Positions 1 through 6,476 are shown, counted from the first letter of the stretch. The stretch is 10,640 nucleotides of DNA from Clostridiales bacterium (GCA_003149835.1 QAMX01000093.1:1-10640); one strand, 5' to 3'. A program made the numbers and translations. The notes: generated by a model from the letters alone, not told the origin.

Positions 1-1
1 T

Positions 2-1045
2 TTAGAAAACGATTTCCTTGCCGGTGCGCGCGGATTCGTAGACCGCGTTGATGATCCGAACCGCTTTGACCGCTTCGAGCGGGCCGACGAACGGATCGCG
101 GTCGAAGCGAACCGCGTCGATCATATCCTGAACCATGAAGTCGTGGCCGCGGACGATGGTGTTGTCCGCCGCGGCGATGGCGCCGGCGTTGTTGCCGTAC
201 TGCGCGAGCATCTCCGCCTCTTCTTCCTTCATGTTCTCGCCCGCGATCCGCCACGCGATCAGCTTGTCGCCGTCGACGTGGATGGAGCCCTTGGTGCCGG
301 TGACCTGAATATCCGTGCCAAAGCCCGGATACGCCGCGGTCGTGGACACAAAGGTCACAATCGCGCCGCTCTTGAATTTAATGACCGAGCTGGTGAAGTC
401 CTCGGTTTCGATCTTGTGGTTGACGATGCGCATATCGGAGCGGATCGACGCGACGTCGCCCAGCAGCCACTGCATCAGGTCGACGGTGTGAACGGCCTGA
501 TTCATCAGCGAGCCGCCGCCGTCCATCGCCCATGTGCCGCGCCAGCCGCCGCTTTCGAGGAAGTATTCGTCGGAACGATACCAGTTGACGCGGAAGAAGC
601 CGGTGTAAATCTCGCCGAGACGCCCCGCGTCGACCGCCTTCTTCATCGGCTCCATGATCGCGTTGCGGCGGTTCTGGAAGATGCAGCCGACCTTTTTGCC
701 GCATTCCTTGGCGACCTTGTCGATCTCATAGATCTTGTCGACGACGATGTCCATGGGCTTTTCAGTCAGGACATGCTTGCCGGCGCGCAGCGCCTGAATC
801 GCCATGTCGGCGTGCATGCCGCTCGGCGTGCAGATCGAAACGACGTCGATCTCGGGGTTTTTGAGCATCTCCTCAAAGCTGGTATACGTCTTGACGCCCG
901 GATAGAGCTCTGCCTGAGCTTGCAGGCGCTCCTCGCGCAGGTCGCAGATGGCGACGAGCTTGCTGCCCTCCGCTTTCGCGGCGGCTTTGACGTGATTCCT
1001 GCCGACGCCGAGGCCGACGACGGCATAGCCAACTGTCTTTTCCAT
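2..1045 (-). CDS. Gfo/Idh/MocA family NAD(P)-dependent oxidoreductase
   Basis: This 347-residue cytoplasmic protein has the usual length and two-domain layout of Gfo/Idh/MocA dehydrogenases. The N-terminal Rossmann fold shows a glycine-rich GLGVGRNH loop at residues 11-18, an acidic residue after beta-2 (ICD, 33-35) and the family EKP signature at 95-97, whose lysine is normally catalytic. The C-terminal domain carries GGGSLMNQAVHTVD at 177-190, with the His186 and Asp189 pair expected at the active site. Members oxidise or reduce a sugar, cyclitol or sugar-acid hydroxyl with NAD(P); the substrate cannot be read from sequence. The ATG is preceded by GGTAAGGAG at good spacing. It is the third gene of a minus-strand unit behind the DUF6807 and TIM-barrel isomerase genes, which points to catabolism of an unusual sugar or glycoside. 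The stop codon is at the extreme left of the window, so further operon genes may lie outside. Confidence 0.93.
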   Translation of the reverse strand: MEKTVGYAVVGLGVGRNHVKAAAKAEGSKLVAICDLREERLQAQAELYPGVKTYTSFEEMLKNPEIDVVSICTPSGMHADMAIQALRAGKHVLTEKPMDIVVDKIYEIDKVAKECGKKVGCIFQNRRNAIMEPMKKAVDAGRLGEIYTGFFRVNWYRSDEYFLESGGWRGTWAMDGGGSLMNQAVHTVDLMQWLLGDVASIRSDMRIVNHKIETEDFTSSVIKFKSGAIVTFVSTTAAYPGFGTDIQVTGTKGSIHVDGDKLIAWRIAGENMKEEEAEMLAQYGNNAGAIAAADNTIVRGHDFMVQDMIDAVRFDRDPFVGPLEAVKAVRIINAVYESARTGKEIVF

Positions 1046-1137
1046 GTTTCGTTACTCCTTACCTTTTTGTATTTGTAGTTTATGGAATCGAGCCGGGTTT
1101 CAGCGCTTTCAGCCGGAAACCGGACCGGCGCGCGAAG

Positions 1138-2235
1138 CTACTGCTCCGCGGAGATCTTGACCGGCGCGGCGTAATCGGCGAACATATCGGCGATCCCCGC
1201 CGTCTCGGTGTCGCCGTTATGGACGACGACGCGGTAACGGAAGGTCATCTTTTCACCGGCGGGGATTTTTTTCTCGCCGCCGACGAAGAAGTTGTTGACG
1301 GCCATGAGGCCGTAATCGCGCGCGTGCCAGTAGGAGGGATAGAGGTCGTTTTCCGGATGGTCGAGGATGGCGATGCCGCAGACGCGGCCGTCGGCGACGC
1401 CGTAATAGTCGACCCACGGGGCCCGCTTCATCCAGATCTCGTCCTCGTTGACGCCGCCGACGCCGTTTTTCATCGTTCCGGTGTTTTTGACCTTGATGCT
1501 CTCGGCCATACGCACCGCGAGCGGGCCGGCTTCCTTGGTCGGGCCGAGCGTCACCTCGCCGTAGGCGGCCGCCAGCGTAATGCAGACGTCGACGACGGTA
1601 CAGGCCGCGCCGGTGGCGTAGAGCTTGTATTCGGTCGTCTCGTCGAGCAGCTTTCCGCCCTCGTGGTTCGTCCACGTGTTCTCGGCGGTAAAGGCCGCGA
1701 GCGCGTCGCCGCAGTAGACGCCGCTGATCCGGTTGTTGCGGATGAACCCGTGCGTGCCGGCCGGCTCGTTCCAGGTGTCGACGCCGTTGACGTCGCCGTG
1801 CGAGACCCAGAGGGCGCGGTGATGCGGGTGTTCTTTGATTTCAAAATCGAGCCGCGTCACGTCCGCGCCGTAGCGCTCGCGCAGCGGGCCGAGGTAGGGC
1901 TTGGCGATATCCGTCCCCGTGTAATACTCGGTGACGAAAGCGCCGCCGTCGCTCAGGGTGACGCCGCGGCCGGTCTGCTCCGCGCGCATGCGCGGCGCAG
2001 AGGCTTCGCCGGCGGCTTCGAGCGCAAACGTCATCGTCTCGCCCTTGCCGAGATAGTCGAGGATAAACGTCAGCTCGGCCGCCTCGCCGCAGCCGCGGAC
2101 CGAGGCGGAAATCGGCTCGCCCTTCTCGGGCACGAGCCGCGCGCGGCCGCCCTCAAAGGCGGGCAGGCCGGGAATCACCAGCGAACAGACCGCGTTTTTG
2201 CGGGTATGCGGCCCTGCCGCAACCGTGATTTTCAT
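1138..2235 (-). CDS. DUF6807 (PmoA-like) family protein
   Basis: This 365-residue protein has no signal peptide or membrane segment. I recognise it as the DUF6807 family, named in some databases after 'methane oxygenase PmoA', although nothing here suggests methane oxidation. Hallmarks are KPYLGPLRE at 112-120, the His-rich HPHHRALWVSHGDVNG at 136-151, WMKRAPWVDYYG at 268-279, LDHPEN at 291-296 and SYWHARDYGL at 301-310. The clustered histidines suggest a metal or sugar-binding site, but this is inference. The family has no firmly established biochemical role that I know of; homologues commonly sit beside Gfo/Idh dehydrogenases and xylose-isomerase-like TIM barrels, as here. The ATG is preceded by AAAGGAG with about 10 nt spacing. 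It lies 92 bp upstream of the Gfo/Idh gene and 111 bp downstream of the isomerase gene, all in the same direction. Confidence 0.85.
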   Translation of the reverse strand: MKITVAAGPHTRKNAVCSLVIPGLPAFEGGRARLVPEKGEPISASVRGCGEAAELTFILDYLGKGETMTFALEAAGEASAPRMRAEQTGRGVTLSDGGAFVTEYYTGTDIAKPYLGPLRERYGADVTRLDFEIKEHPHHRALWVSHGDVNGVDTWNEPAGTHGFIRNNRISGVYCGDALAAFTAENTWTNHEGGKLLDETTEYKLYATGAACTVVDVCITLAAAYGEVTLGPTKEAGPLAVRMAESIKVKNTGTMKNGVGGVNEDEIWMKRAPWVDYYGVADGRVCGIAILDHPENDLYPSYWHARDYGLMAVNNFFVGGEKKIPAGEKMTFRYRVVVHNGDTETAGIADMFADYAAPVKISAEQ

Positions 2236-2346
2236 TGTCGTCAGACTCCTTTCAGAGTGTGGAGGCGATCCGGCGCACGTTCTTGGGAAGGCCCGCCGCG
2301 AAAGCGGAAAAGCCTCCTGCCGGAAAAAGGGCCGGATGCCGGAGCG

Positions 2347-3099
2347 TCAGCCGAGGAGATTTTTAATGTTGTCGCAGGAGGTCTTGCAGATGTCCCAGAC
2401 GTCGCGGTTGAATTCCTCGTGCTCGACGATGATGTACTTGCAGCCGGAGCGCTTGACCGATTCGGTCACGCCGACCCAGTCGACCTCGCCCTCGCCGATG
2501 GCGACGTCATGGCGCTTGCCGTCGATAAACTGAACGTCCTTGTAGTGGACGGTGCTGATGCGGTCGTTGTAGCGGTTGAGCCATTCGACCGGGTTCTCGC
2601 GCGCGGCGTAGCAGTGGCCGACGTCGAGCTGCATATGCAGGGTCTTCGCCGTGTCGAACATAAAGCGCATGCCGCACGACGTGGCGACCGGGAAAAACTC
2701 ATGGCAGTGGTTATGATAGGAGAGCGCGACGCCCTTTTCGGCGAGCTTTTCCGCGCCCGCGTCGAGCACCTCGGCGACGGCGGCAAAGCCCGCGGCCGTA
2801 TCGTGGTAAAAACGCCCCGGAATGCCCGGCACGCAGCATTCGGACGCGCCGAAGACCGCCAGCTCGTCGACCAGAACGTCGAACTCGTTGACGAGGTGTT
2901 CCAGACCGATGTGCATGGAGACGGCTTTCAGATCCGCCTCTTTCAGCAGGTCGTTAAACGCTCTCACGTCAAGGCCGGCGAAGCCCGCCGTTTCGACGCA
3001 TGTATAACCGCACTCGCGGAGCTTTGCCAGCGTCGATTTGATCTCGGAGACATCGTGCAGATAATTGCGCACGGAATAGAGCTGGATGCCAATTTCCAT
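2347..3099 (-). CDS. Sugar phosphate isomerase/epimerase-like TIM-barrel protein (xylose isomerase-like, AP endonuclease 2 fold)
   Basis: This 250-residue cytoplasmic protein begins MEIGIQLYSVR, the typical first strand of the sugar phosphate isomerase/epimerase branch of the AP-endonuclease-2/xylose-isomerase TIM-barrel superfamily. Expected metal and substrate residues are present: VETAGF at 35-40, YHNHCHEF at 128-135, QLDVGH at 157-162, VHYKDV at 184-189, GEGEVDW at 202-208 and IVEHEE at 224-229. Members use a divalent metal to epimerise or isomerise keto sugars or cyclitols, or to dehydrate inosose; the substrate is unknown. The open frame extends 33 codons further upstream, but that earlier ATG falls inside the -35 element of the promoter. 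The ATG used here has AAGGTGG about 8 nt before it. It is the first gene of the unit that continues into the DUF6807 and Gfo/Idh genes. Confidence 0.88.
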   Translation of the reverse strand: MEIGIQLYSVRNYLHDVSEIKSTLAKLRECGYTCVETAGFAGLDVRAFNDLLKEADLKAVSMHIGLEHLVNEFDVLVDELAVFGASECCVPGIPGRFYHDTAAGFAAVAEVLDAGAEKLAEKGVALSYHNHCHEFFPVATSCGMRFMFDTAKTLHMQLDVGHCYAARENPVEWLNRYNDRISTVHYKDVQFIDGKRHDVAIGEGEVDWVGVTESVKRSGCKYIIVEHEEFNRDVWDICKTSCDNIKNLLG

Positions 3100-3145
3100 A
3101 AATAACGCCACCTTTTTGTAAATTTCAGGCTTTGGAAGAAATGTC

Positions 3146-3158
3146 TGCGAAGTTCGCA
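3146..3158. promoter_or_regulatory. Possible operator palindrome TGCGAAGTTCGCA
   Basis: A perfect inverted repeat with 6-bp arms (TGCGAA/TTCGCA) around one base lies just inside the predicted transcript start of the sugar operon. A third half-site, TTCGCG, follows at 3160-3165. The placement suits a repressor, but no regulator gene is adjacent and the site is short. Confidence 0.35.
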
Positions 3159-3169
3159 TGTTCGCGTAT

Positions 3170-3198
3170 AGTTTAGCACAGAACGCCCCTGAATGCAA
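3170..3198 (-). promoter_or_regulatory. Sigma-A-type promoter of the sugar-metabolism operon
   Basis: On the minus strand TTGCAT (3193-3198) and TAAACT (3170-3175) are separated by exactly 17 bp, with a TGC extended -10 preceding the -10 box. The predicted transcript starts near 3163, leaving a leader of roughly 60 nt before the isomerase ATG. Confidence 0.65.
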
Positions 3199-3267
3199 GC
3201 CGTATCCCTGAATTTATTCCGAAAAAATCCGGCGCGGGGCGCAAGGCTGTGGTATGACTTGACGGAA

Positions 3268-3278
3268 TGGTATATAAT
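3268..3278 (+). promoter_or_regulatory. Probable -10 region of the holin-like/methyltransferase operon
   Basis: TGGTATATAAT contains both an extended -10 (TGG TATATA) and a perfect TATAAT at 3273-3278. A TTGACG at 3259-3264 is only 8 bp from the TATAAT, too close to serve as its -35, and no good -35 exists at 16-18 bp. Use as an extended -10 promoter is the best explanation. The leader to the first ATG would be about 110 nt. Confidence 0.45.
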
Positions 3279-3393
3279 AAAAAGGAAAGCTTTTGCAGAG
3301 GCGCGCCCCTGCGCATTTCTTCGCCCCTGCGGCGCTCTTTCCCTATGGCAAAATCAGAATCACAGATAAAACCGTTTAGAAAGGTCGATTTTC

Positions 3394-3732
3394 ATGCCGT
3401 TTCTTGCCAAAAATGTTTTGCGTCTCGTCGCCTGCGGCGTCGCGCTCTGGCTGACGACGCTGATTGTCCCCGGCGCGGGGTATACCACGTTCGGCGCCCT
3501 CGCGGCGACCGCCGTCATTCTCTGGCTGATCAATTTCACCGTGCGCCCCATCCTGAAAATTCTCACCATCCCCATCGGCTGCCTGACGCTCGGGCTCTCC
3601 TGCCTGCTCATCGACGTTTTCTGCGTCTGGGCGGCGGATTCGCTGATCGCGGGGATCTCGCTCGGCTCGTTTTGGGGCTGCGCGCTGGCGGCGCTGCTCG
3701 TCTCGCTGACGTCGGCGCTGCTCGTCGAATGA
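3394..3732 (+). CDS. YvlD-like / phage holin family 4 membrane protein
   Basis: This 112-residue protein is almost entirely hydrophobic, with four predicted membrane helices at about 9-26, 33-50, 60-82 and 91-110. The loop RPILKILTIPI at 51-61, followed by a TLGL turn, is the signature of the Phage_holin_4_2/YvlD family, and the length matches. In chromosomes, members such as B. subtilis YvlD are small envelope proteins linked to cell-wall stress, not lytic holins, and their exact role is unsettled. The start is supported by AGAAAGG at 3378-3384, nine bases before the ATG. Its stop codon overlaps the next start in an ATGA arrangement, so translation of the methyltransferase is probably coupled to it. 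No phage genes lie nearby, so a prophage origin is not supported. Confidence 0.85.
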   Translation: MPFLAKNVLRLVACGVALWLTTLIVPGAGYTTFGALAATAVILWLINFTVRPILKILTIPIGCLTLGLSCLLIDVFCVWAADSLIAGISLGSFWGCALAALLVSLTSALLVE

Positions 3733-4289
3733 CCGGGTATGAGGCGGAGCTGGACGGAACGCGGTGGTTCGTCTGCTCGTCGCCGGAGCTGTTTTCGCCG
3801 CGCGGCTTAGACCGCGGCACGGCGCTGATGCTCCGCCACGTCGGACTGGAAGCGGGCATGAAAACGCTCGATCTCGGCTGCGGCACCGGCGTCGCCGGCG
3901 CTTACGCCGCGCTGCGCGGCGCCGAGGTCTTTTTGTCCGACGTCTCGCCGGAAGCGGTGGAAACGGCCGCGCGGACCATGGCCGCCAACGGTGTGACGGC
4001 GCGCGGCCTGTATGTGTCGGACGGGTTCGCGCAGATCGACGAGAGCGGCTTCGACCTCATCCTCTGCAACCCGCCGTATCATGCCGATTTCGCCGTCGCC
4101 AAGCGCCTGATCGAAAAGGGCTTTAACCGCCTGAAACTCGGCGGCCGCATGGCGCTCGTGGTCAAGCGCGAGCTGTGGTATCGAAAAAAGCTCGAAAGCG
4201 TTTTCGGCGGCGCGCGCGTCCTCCGCGAGGACGGCTATTCGCTCCTGACCGCCGAACGGCGGCAGCTCCGCTACGCCGCCCGGCCCTAA
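3729..4289 (+). CDS. RsmC-like class I SAM-dependent methyltransferase (MTS domain)
   Basis: This 186-residue protein is a single MTS/small-methyltransferase domain. An N-terminal FSPRGLDRGT at 22-31 corresponds to the region before the cofactor-binding fold in RsmC-like enzymes. The SAM-binding motif I, DLGCGTG, is at 48-54, an acidic strand-2 end is at FLSD (68-71), and the catalytic/substrate motif NPPYH is at 114-118. NPPY/F-H is typical of enzymes that methylate exocyclic amines of guanine or adenine in rRNA. It lacks the extra N-terminal domain of E. coli RsmC, as do most Firmicutes homologues. The target (16S rRNA guanine or other) is inference. The open frame reads much further upstream, but the ATG at 3729 overlaps the preceding stop as ATGA, indicating a coupled start. 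A strong terminator follows 36 bases after the stop. Confidence 0.85.
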   Translation: MTGYEAELDGTRWFVCSSPELFSPRGLDRGTALMLRHVGLEAGMKTLDLGCGTGVAGAYAALRGAEVFLSDVSPEAVETAARTMAANGVTARGLYVSDGFAQIDESGFDLILCNPPYHADFAVAKRLIEKGFNRLKLGGRMALVVKRELWYRKKLESVFGGARVLREDGYSLLTAERRQLRYAARP

Positions 4290-4324
4290 CGGCTTTCCCT
4301 GCCTTGTCGCCGGCTTTGCCCTCT

Positions 4325-4362
4325 AAAAAAATGGTAGGCACTTTTTGTGCCTGCCATTTTTT
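4325..4362. terminator. Bidirectional intrinsic terminator between convergent operons
   Basis: Arms 4326-4341 and 4347-4362 pair over 16 bp with one G-T mismatch around a TTTTT loop. The A-run on the 5' side and T-run on the 3' side mean it can terminate transcription in both directions. It closes the methyltransferase operon on the plus strand and the lipoprotein operon on the minus strand. Confidence 0.9.
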
Positions 4363-4444
4363 ATCCCTTCGCCCTTTTGAGGCCGGCGCTTTTTTCAGGC
4401 GCTTTGCGTCTTTTGTGTTTTCGCAAAACGCGGCAGCCCCCGCC

Positions 4445-5650
4445 CTAACGCCACAAAATTTCTGTCTCTTCGGCGTTCCACAGATAGCTTTTGGCGGTCA
4501 GCTCCTCCTCGGTCAGCCCGAAGCGAAGGAAGCCAAACTGCGCGGAGAGCCCGCGGTCGGCCGTGGCGTCGCAGTACAGCCACTGTCCGTCCAGCCGCAC
4601 GGCGTTCCACATATGGTTTTCCTCAAACAGCTTTCCGCTGACCGTAAAGCACTCGATCCCCACCTTTTCAAACAGGATATCCACAGCGTGGGCGTAGCCG
4701 CCGCAGATCGCAATCCCGTCGCGCAGCGCGCCGAGCGCCGTCGTCGAGGCATAGGGCATGGCGGCCTTGTCGGTATAGTAGCGCTGGTCGTACGTCACAT
4801 GCTCGGTGACATACGAATAGAGCGCCTCGGCCTTTTCCCGCTCCGTCATGCCGTCTTTGACGCATTCCTCCACGATGCGGCCGGCCAGCTGCTCCGCTTC
4901 GCTTAGCGCGGACAGGCATTCGTCCATCGTCATGCCGTTTGCCGGGCTGAAACGAATCTCCGTGGCGTCGGCGTTCAGCAGGCAGGTCACATAGCCGCCG
5001 CCCGCCTGTTGCAGCGCCCGGCTCATGGCGTCCGGATCCATGGAAGGGTCCTCGATGCGGACGGCGACAGGGTCGGCTCCGAGATTTTCTTCCGCAGCGG
5101 CGGTCAGCTCCCCGAGAGAGGCGACGGCAATCCCGTCGAACTCCGGCGGAAACGCGCCCGTCTTATACGGCATGTAGCCGATCCGGCACGTCAGCGTTTC
5201 CCCCTCTAAGGCAGCGGACAGCTCATAGGCGTATTTCAGCTCCGGCGCTTCTGCCAGGAGCTCATAATAGAGGTTTTTAACGTCCAGCTCCGGCTGTTCC
5301 CCAAAATTCACCTCTGTGACGATCATCTCCTGCGGCTGCCGCAGCTCCAAAATCGCGGCGCGGAGCACGTCCTTGATCTCCTCTGTGCCGGCCACGCGGC
5401 GCGGTCCCTGCGGTTCCGTCGTCACCGTGGTCGTCTCCGCGGCCGTCTCCGGCGGCGCAGACGTTTCAGCGGCGTCCTCTGTGGGCGACGTCGCCAGGAC
5501 GGAGGTGTCCGGCGGCCAATCGCCGGTTTGAGTATCGCCGGAGACGTCCGGCCCGTCTCCGGCGCCGCAGCCGGACAGCGCCGCGGCCGCCGCGAGCGCG
5601 GTCATCAGCACGGCAAAGCGTTTTCCGTGTTTTTTATGCTTCCTGTTCAT
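4445..5650 (-). CDS. Lipoprotein with C-terminal transglutaminase-like domain
   Basis: This 401-residue protein opens with a basic n-region, a hydrophobic segment at 12-24 and a lipobox LSGC at 25-28, so it is probably lipid-anchored at Cys28 outside the membrane. A Thr/Pro/Glu-rich linker follows to about residue 82, then a mixed domain without an obvious family (about 85-255). The C-terminal domain matches transglutaminase-like cysteine proteases: ICGGYAHA with Cys316, NHMWNAV with His346 and DATAD with Asp361 form the expected triad. Such domains cleave or cross-link peptides, or process cell-wall or surface proteins; the substrate here is unknown. Two in-frame ATGs lie at 5656 and 5650. 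The GGAGG at 5658-5662 is only one base from the first but 7 nt from the second, so 5650 is preferred. The gene overlaps the end of the TetR gene by 17 bp and is presumably controlled by it. Confidence 0.85.
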   Translation of the reverse strand: MNRKHKKHGKRFAVLMTALAAAAALSGCGAGDGPDVSGDTQTGDWPPDTSVLATSPTEDAAETSAPPETAAETTTVTTEPQGPRRVAGTEEIKDVLRAAILELRQPQEMIVTEVNFGEQPELDVKNLYYELLAEAPELKYAYELSAALEGETLTCRIGYMPYKTGAFPPEFDGIAVASLGELTAAAEENLGADPVAVRIEDPSMDPDAMSRALQQAGGGYVTCLLNADATEIRFSPANGMTMDECLSALSEAEQLAGRIVEECVKDGMTEREKAEALYSYVTEHVTYDQRYYTDKAAMPYASTTALGALRDGIAICGGYAHAVDILFEKVGIECFTVSGKLFEENHMWNAVRLDGQWLYCDATADRGLSAQFGFLRFGLTEEELTAKSYLWNAEETEILWR

Positions 5651-6272
5651 TTTCATTCCTCCATACGCCGAACAGCAGGATCTCCACCTGCCTGCGGCAT
5701 TGTTCTTCACGCGTTTTTAAGATCCGCTCCAAATCCTGCTCGCCGCCGTATTTGACATGGAAACGGGCGTTGAAAAAATCCGTGTACCAGCGAAACTCCT
5801 CGACGACTTCGGCAATATCAATCCCCTCGCGCAGCGGCCTGCGCTTCAAGAGCTGTTCCAGCATGGCGGCGCTCAGCTCGTCGAACGGCCGCTTTCGCCG
5901 CGCGATTTCCGCTGTCAAATGCTCCGGCGGCGCCAGAATCACGCCTGTAAAAATGCCGAGAAACAGCGGATGCGCCGCAAAAAAACGCAGCCGCTTTTCA
6001 AAGTACCGGCGCAGCCACTCCTCCGGCGGCCCGCCCAGCGCCGCGGACACGCCCGACAGATAGACCGTGAGCGCGTCAAAGCATTCCGCAACGCAGGAGA
6101 GATACAGCTCGTCTTTATCCTTAAAATAATGGTAAATCAGACCCTTGGAAACGCCGGCGCGGGCGCCGATCTCATTCAGCGCCGCCGCATGGTAGCCCTG
6201 TTCGGCGAACGCCCGCAGAGCGCTCTCCAAAATCCGCCGGCGCGAGGACTCGTGCTTTTCCTCCCGATTCAT
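5634..6272 (-). CDS. TetR/AcrR family transcriptional regulator
   Basis: This 212-residue protein has the standard TetR length and architecture. The N-terminal helix-turn-helix spans about residues 14-57, with ILESALRAFAEQGYHAA followed by the recognition motif VSKGLIYHYFKDKDELY at 41-57. The remaining 150 residues are helical and unconserved, as expected for a ligand-binding and dimerisation domain; the ligand is unknown. The frame extends to an ATG at 6326, but that lies inside the promoter/operator and upstream of the predicted transcript start. The ATG at 6272 has GGAGG six bases before it and is the better start. The gene is first in a two-gene unit with the transglutaminase lipoprotein and sits directly behind a large inverted-repeat operator, so autorepression is likely. 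The unusual point is the target: an exported enzyme instead of an efflux pump. Confidence 0.92.
   Translation of the reverse strand: MNREEKHESSRRRILESALRAFAEQGYHAAALNEIGARAGVSKGLIYHYFKDKDELYLSCVAECFDALTVYLSGVSAALGGPPEEWLRRYFEKRLRFFAAHPLFLGIFTGVILAPPEHLTAEIARRKRPFDELSAAMLEQLLKRRPLREGIDIAEVVEEFRWYTDFFNARFHVKYGGEQDLERILKTREEQCRRQVEILLFGVWRNENEQEA
5658..5662 (-). promoter_or_regulatory. Shine-Dalgarno site deciding the lipoprotein start
   Basis: GGAGG on the minus strand lies within the 3' end of the TetR gene. Its 7-nt spacing favours the ATG at 5650 over the one at 5656 or the frame-extended start at 5710. Confidence 0.75.
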
Positions 6273-6291
6273 ATCCTTCCTCCCCGTGCAA

Positions 6292-6345
6292 AATTGACCG
6301 GTCGGTCGGTTTATAGCATAGCACAAACCGACCGACCGGTCAATT
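6292..6345. promoter_or_regulatory. TetR-type double operator, perfect 21-bp inverted repeat
   Basis: Arms 6292-6312 and 6325-6345 are perfect inverted copies (21 bp each) around a 12-bp centre. Each arm is made of ACCG/CGGT units and contains ACCGACCGGTCA, close to the ACCGACCGGTCGGT type of palindrome bound by many TetR proteins. This suggests two dimer sites flanking the -10 box. The regulator encoded just downstream is the obvious ligand; binding itself is inferred. Confidence 0.8.
6315..6343 (-). promoter_or_regulatory. Promoter of the tetR-lipoprotein operon
   Basis: On the minus strand TTGACC (6338-6343) and TATGCT (6315-6320) are 17 bp apart, with TGC before the -10 box giving an extended -10. 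The -35 lies in one operator arm and the -10 in the loop between the arms, so regulator binding would block RNA polymerase. The predicted start is near 6308, about 36 nt before the TetR ATG. Confidence 0.75.
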
Positions 6346-6375
6346 CATTTTTTCAATAATAAAGAGCCGTAAAAA

Positions 6376-6430
6376 CCGCGCCGCATGGGCATACTGTCCA
6401 CAGACAGTCTGACGCGGCGCGCCGTTTTTT
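6376..6430. terminator. Large two-part hairpin with flanking T-tract in a divergent intergenic region
   Basis: The outer stem is CGCGCCGC (6377-6384) with GCGGCGCG (6414-6421). An inner stem ACTGT (6393-6397) with ACAGT (6404-6408) closes a 6-nt loop. A six-T run at 6425-6430 follows on the plus strand, and an A-run precedes it, so it could terminate either way. No gene is transcribed into it from the left, so its job is unclear: insulation, or the end of a small RNA. Confidence 0.5.
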
Positions 6431-6446
6431 CAATCGCCGCGGTTAT

Positions 6447-6476
6447 CTGAAAAAAAACGCTTTCCACCGGTATATT
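6447..6476 (+). promoter_or_regulatory. Weak sigma-A-like promoter candidate before the M23 peptidase
   Basis: CTGAAA (6447-6452) and TATATT (6471-6476) are 18 bp apart. It overlaps a better-matching sigma-F-like element, so either or both could drive the peptidase gene. Confidence 0.35.

Noticed and set aside
143..1078. A 311-codon plus-strand frame opposite the Gfo/Idh gene
   Set aside because: It is an antisense shadow with no recognisable motif, while the minus strand has all family signatures.
2236..2346. A possible terminator or regulatory hairpin between the isomerase and DUF6807 genes
   Set aside because: Only short GGCCC/GGGCC pairings without a T-run were visible, so nothing beyond a Shine-Dalgarno site can be supported.
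1219..3105. A 628-codon plus-strand open frame opposite the DUF6807 and isomerase genes
   Set aside because: It is antisense to two well-supported genes, spans their intergenic gap and matches no family. GC-rich codon bias readily opens such frames.
3267..3728. N-terminal extension of the methyltransferase frame
   Set aside because: It overlaps the holin-like gene in another frame, is Arg-rich and unlike any methyltransferase domain, and its start lies in the promoter. The ATGA start at 3729 explains the gene.
3394..3732. Interpretation of the holin-like gene as part of a prophage
   Set aside because: No endolysin, tail, integrase or other phage gene lies nearby, and YvlD-type relatives are ordinary chromosomal genes.
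6294..6322. A divergent plus-strand promoter inside the TetR operator
   Set aside because: TTGACC in the left arm is followed at 17 bp only by CATAGC, a poor -10, whereas the minus-strand pair fits well.
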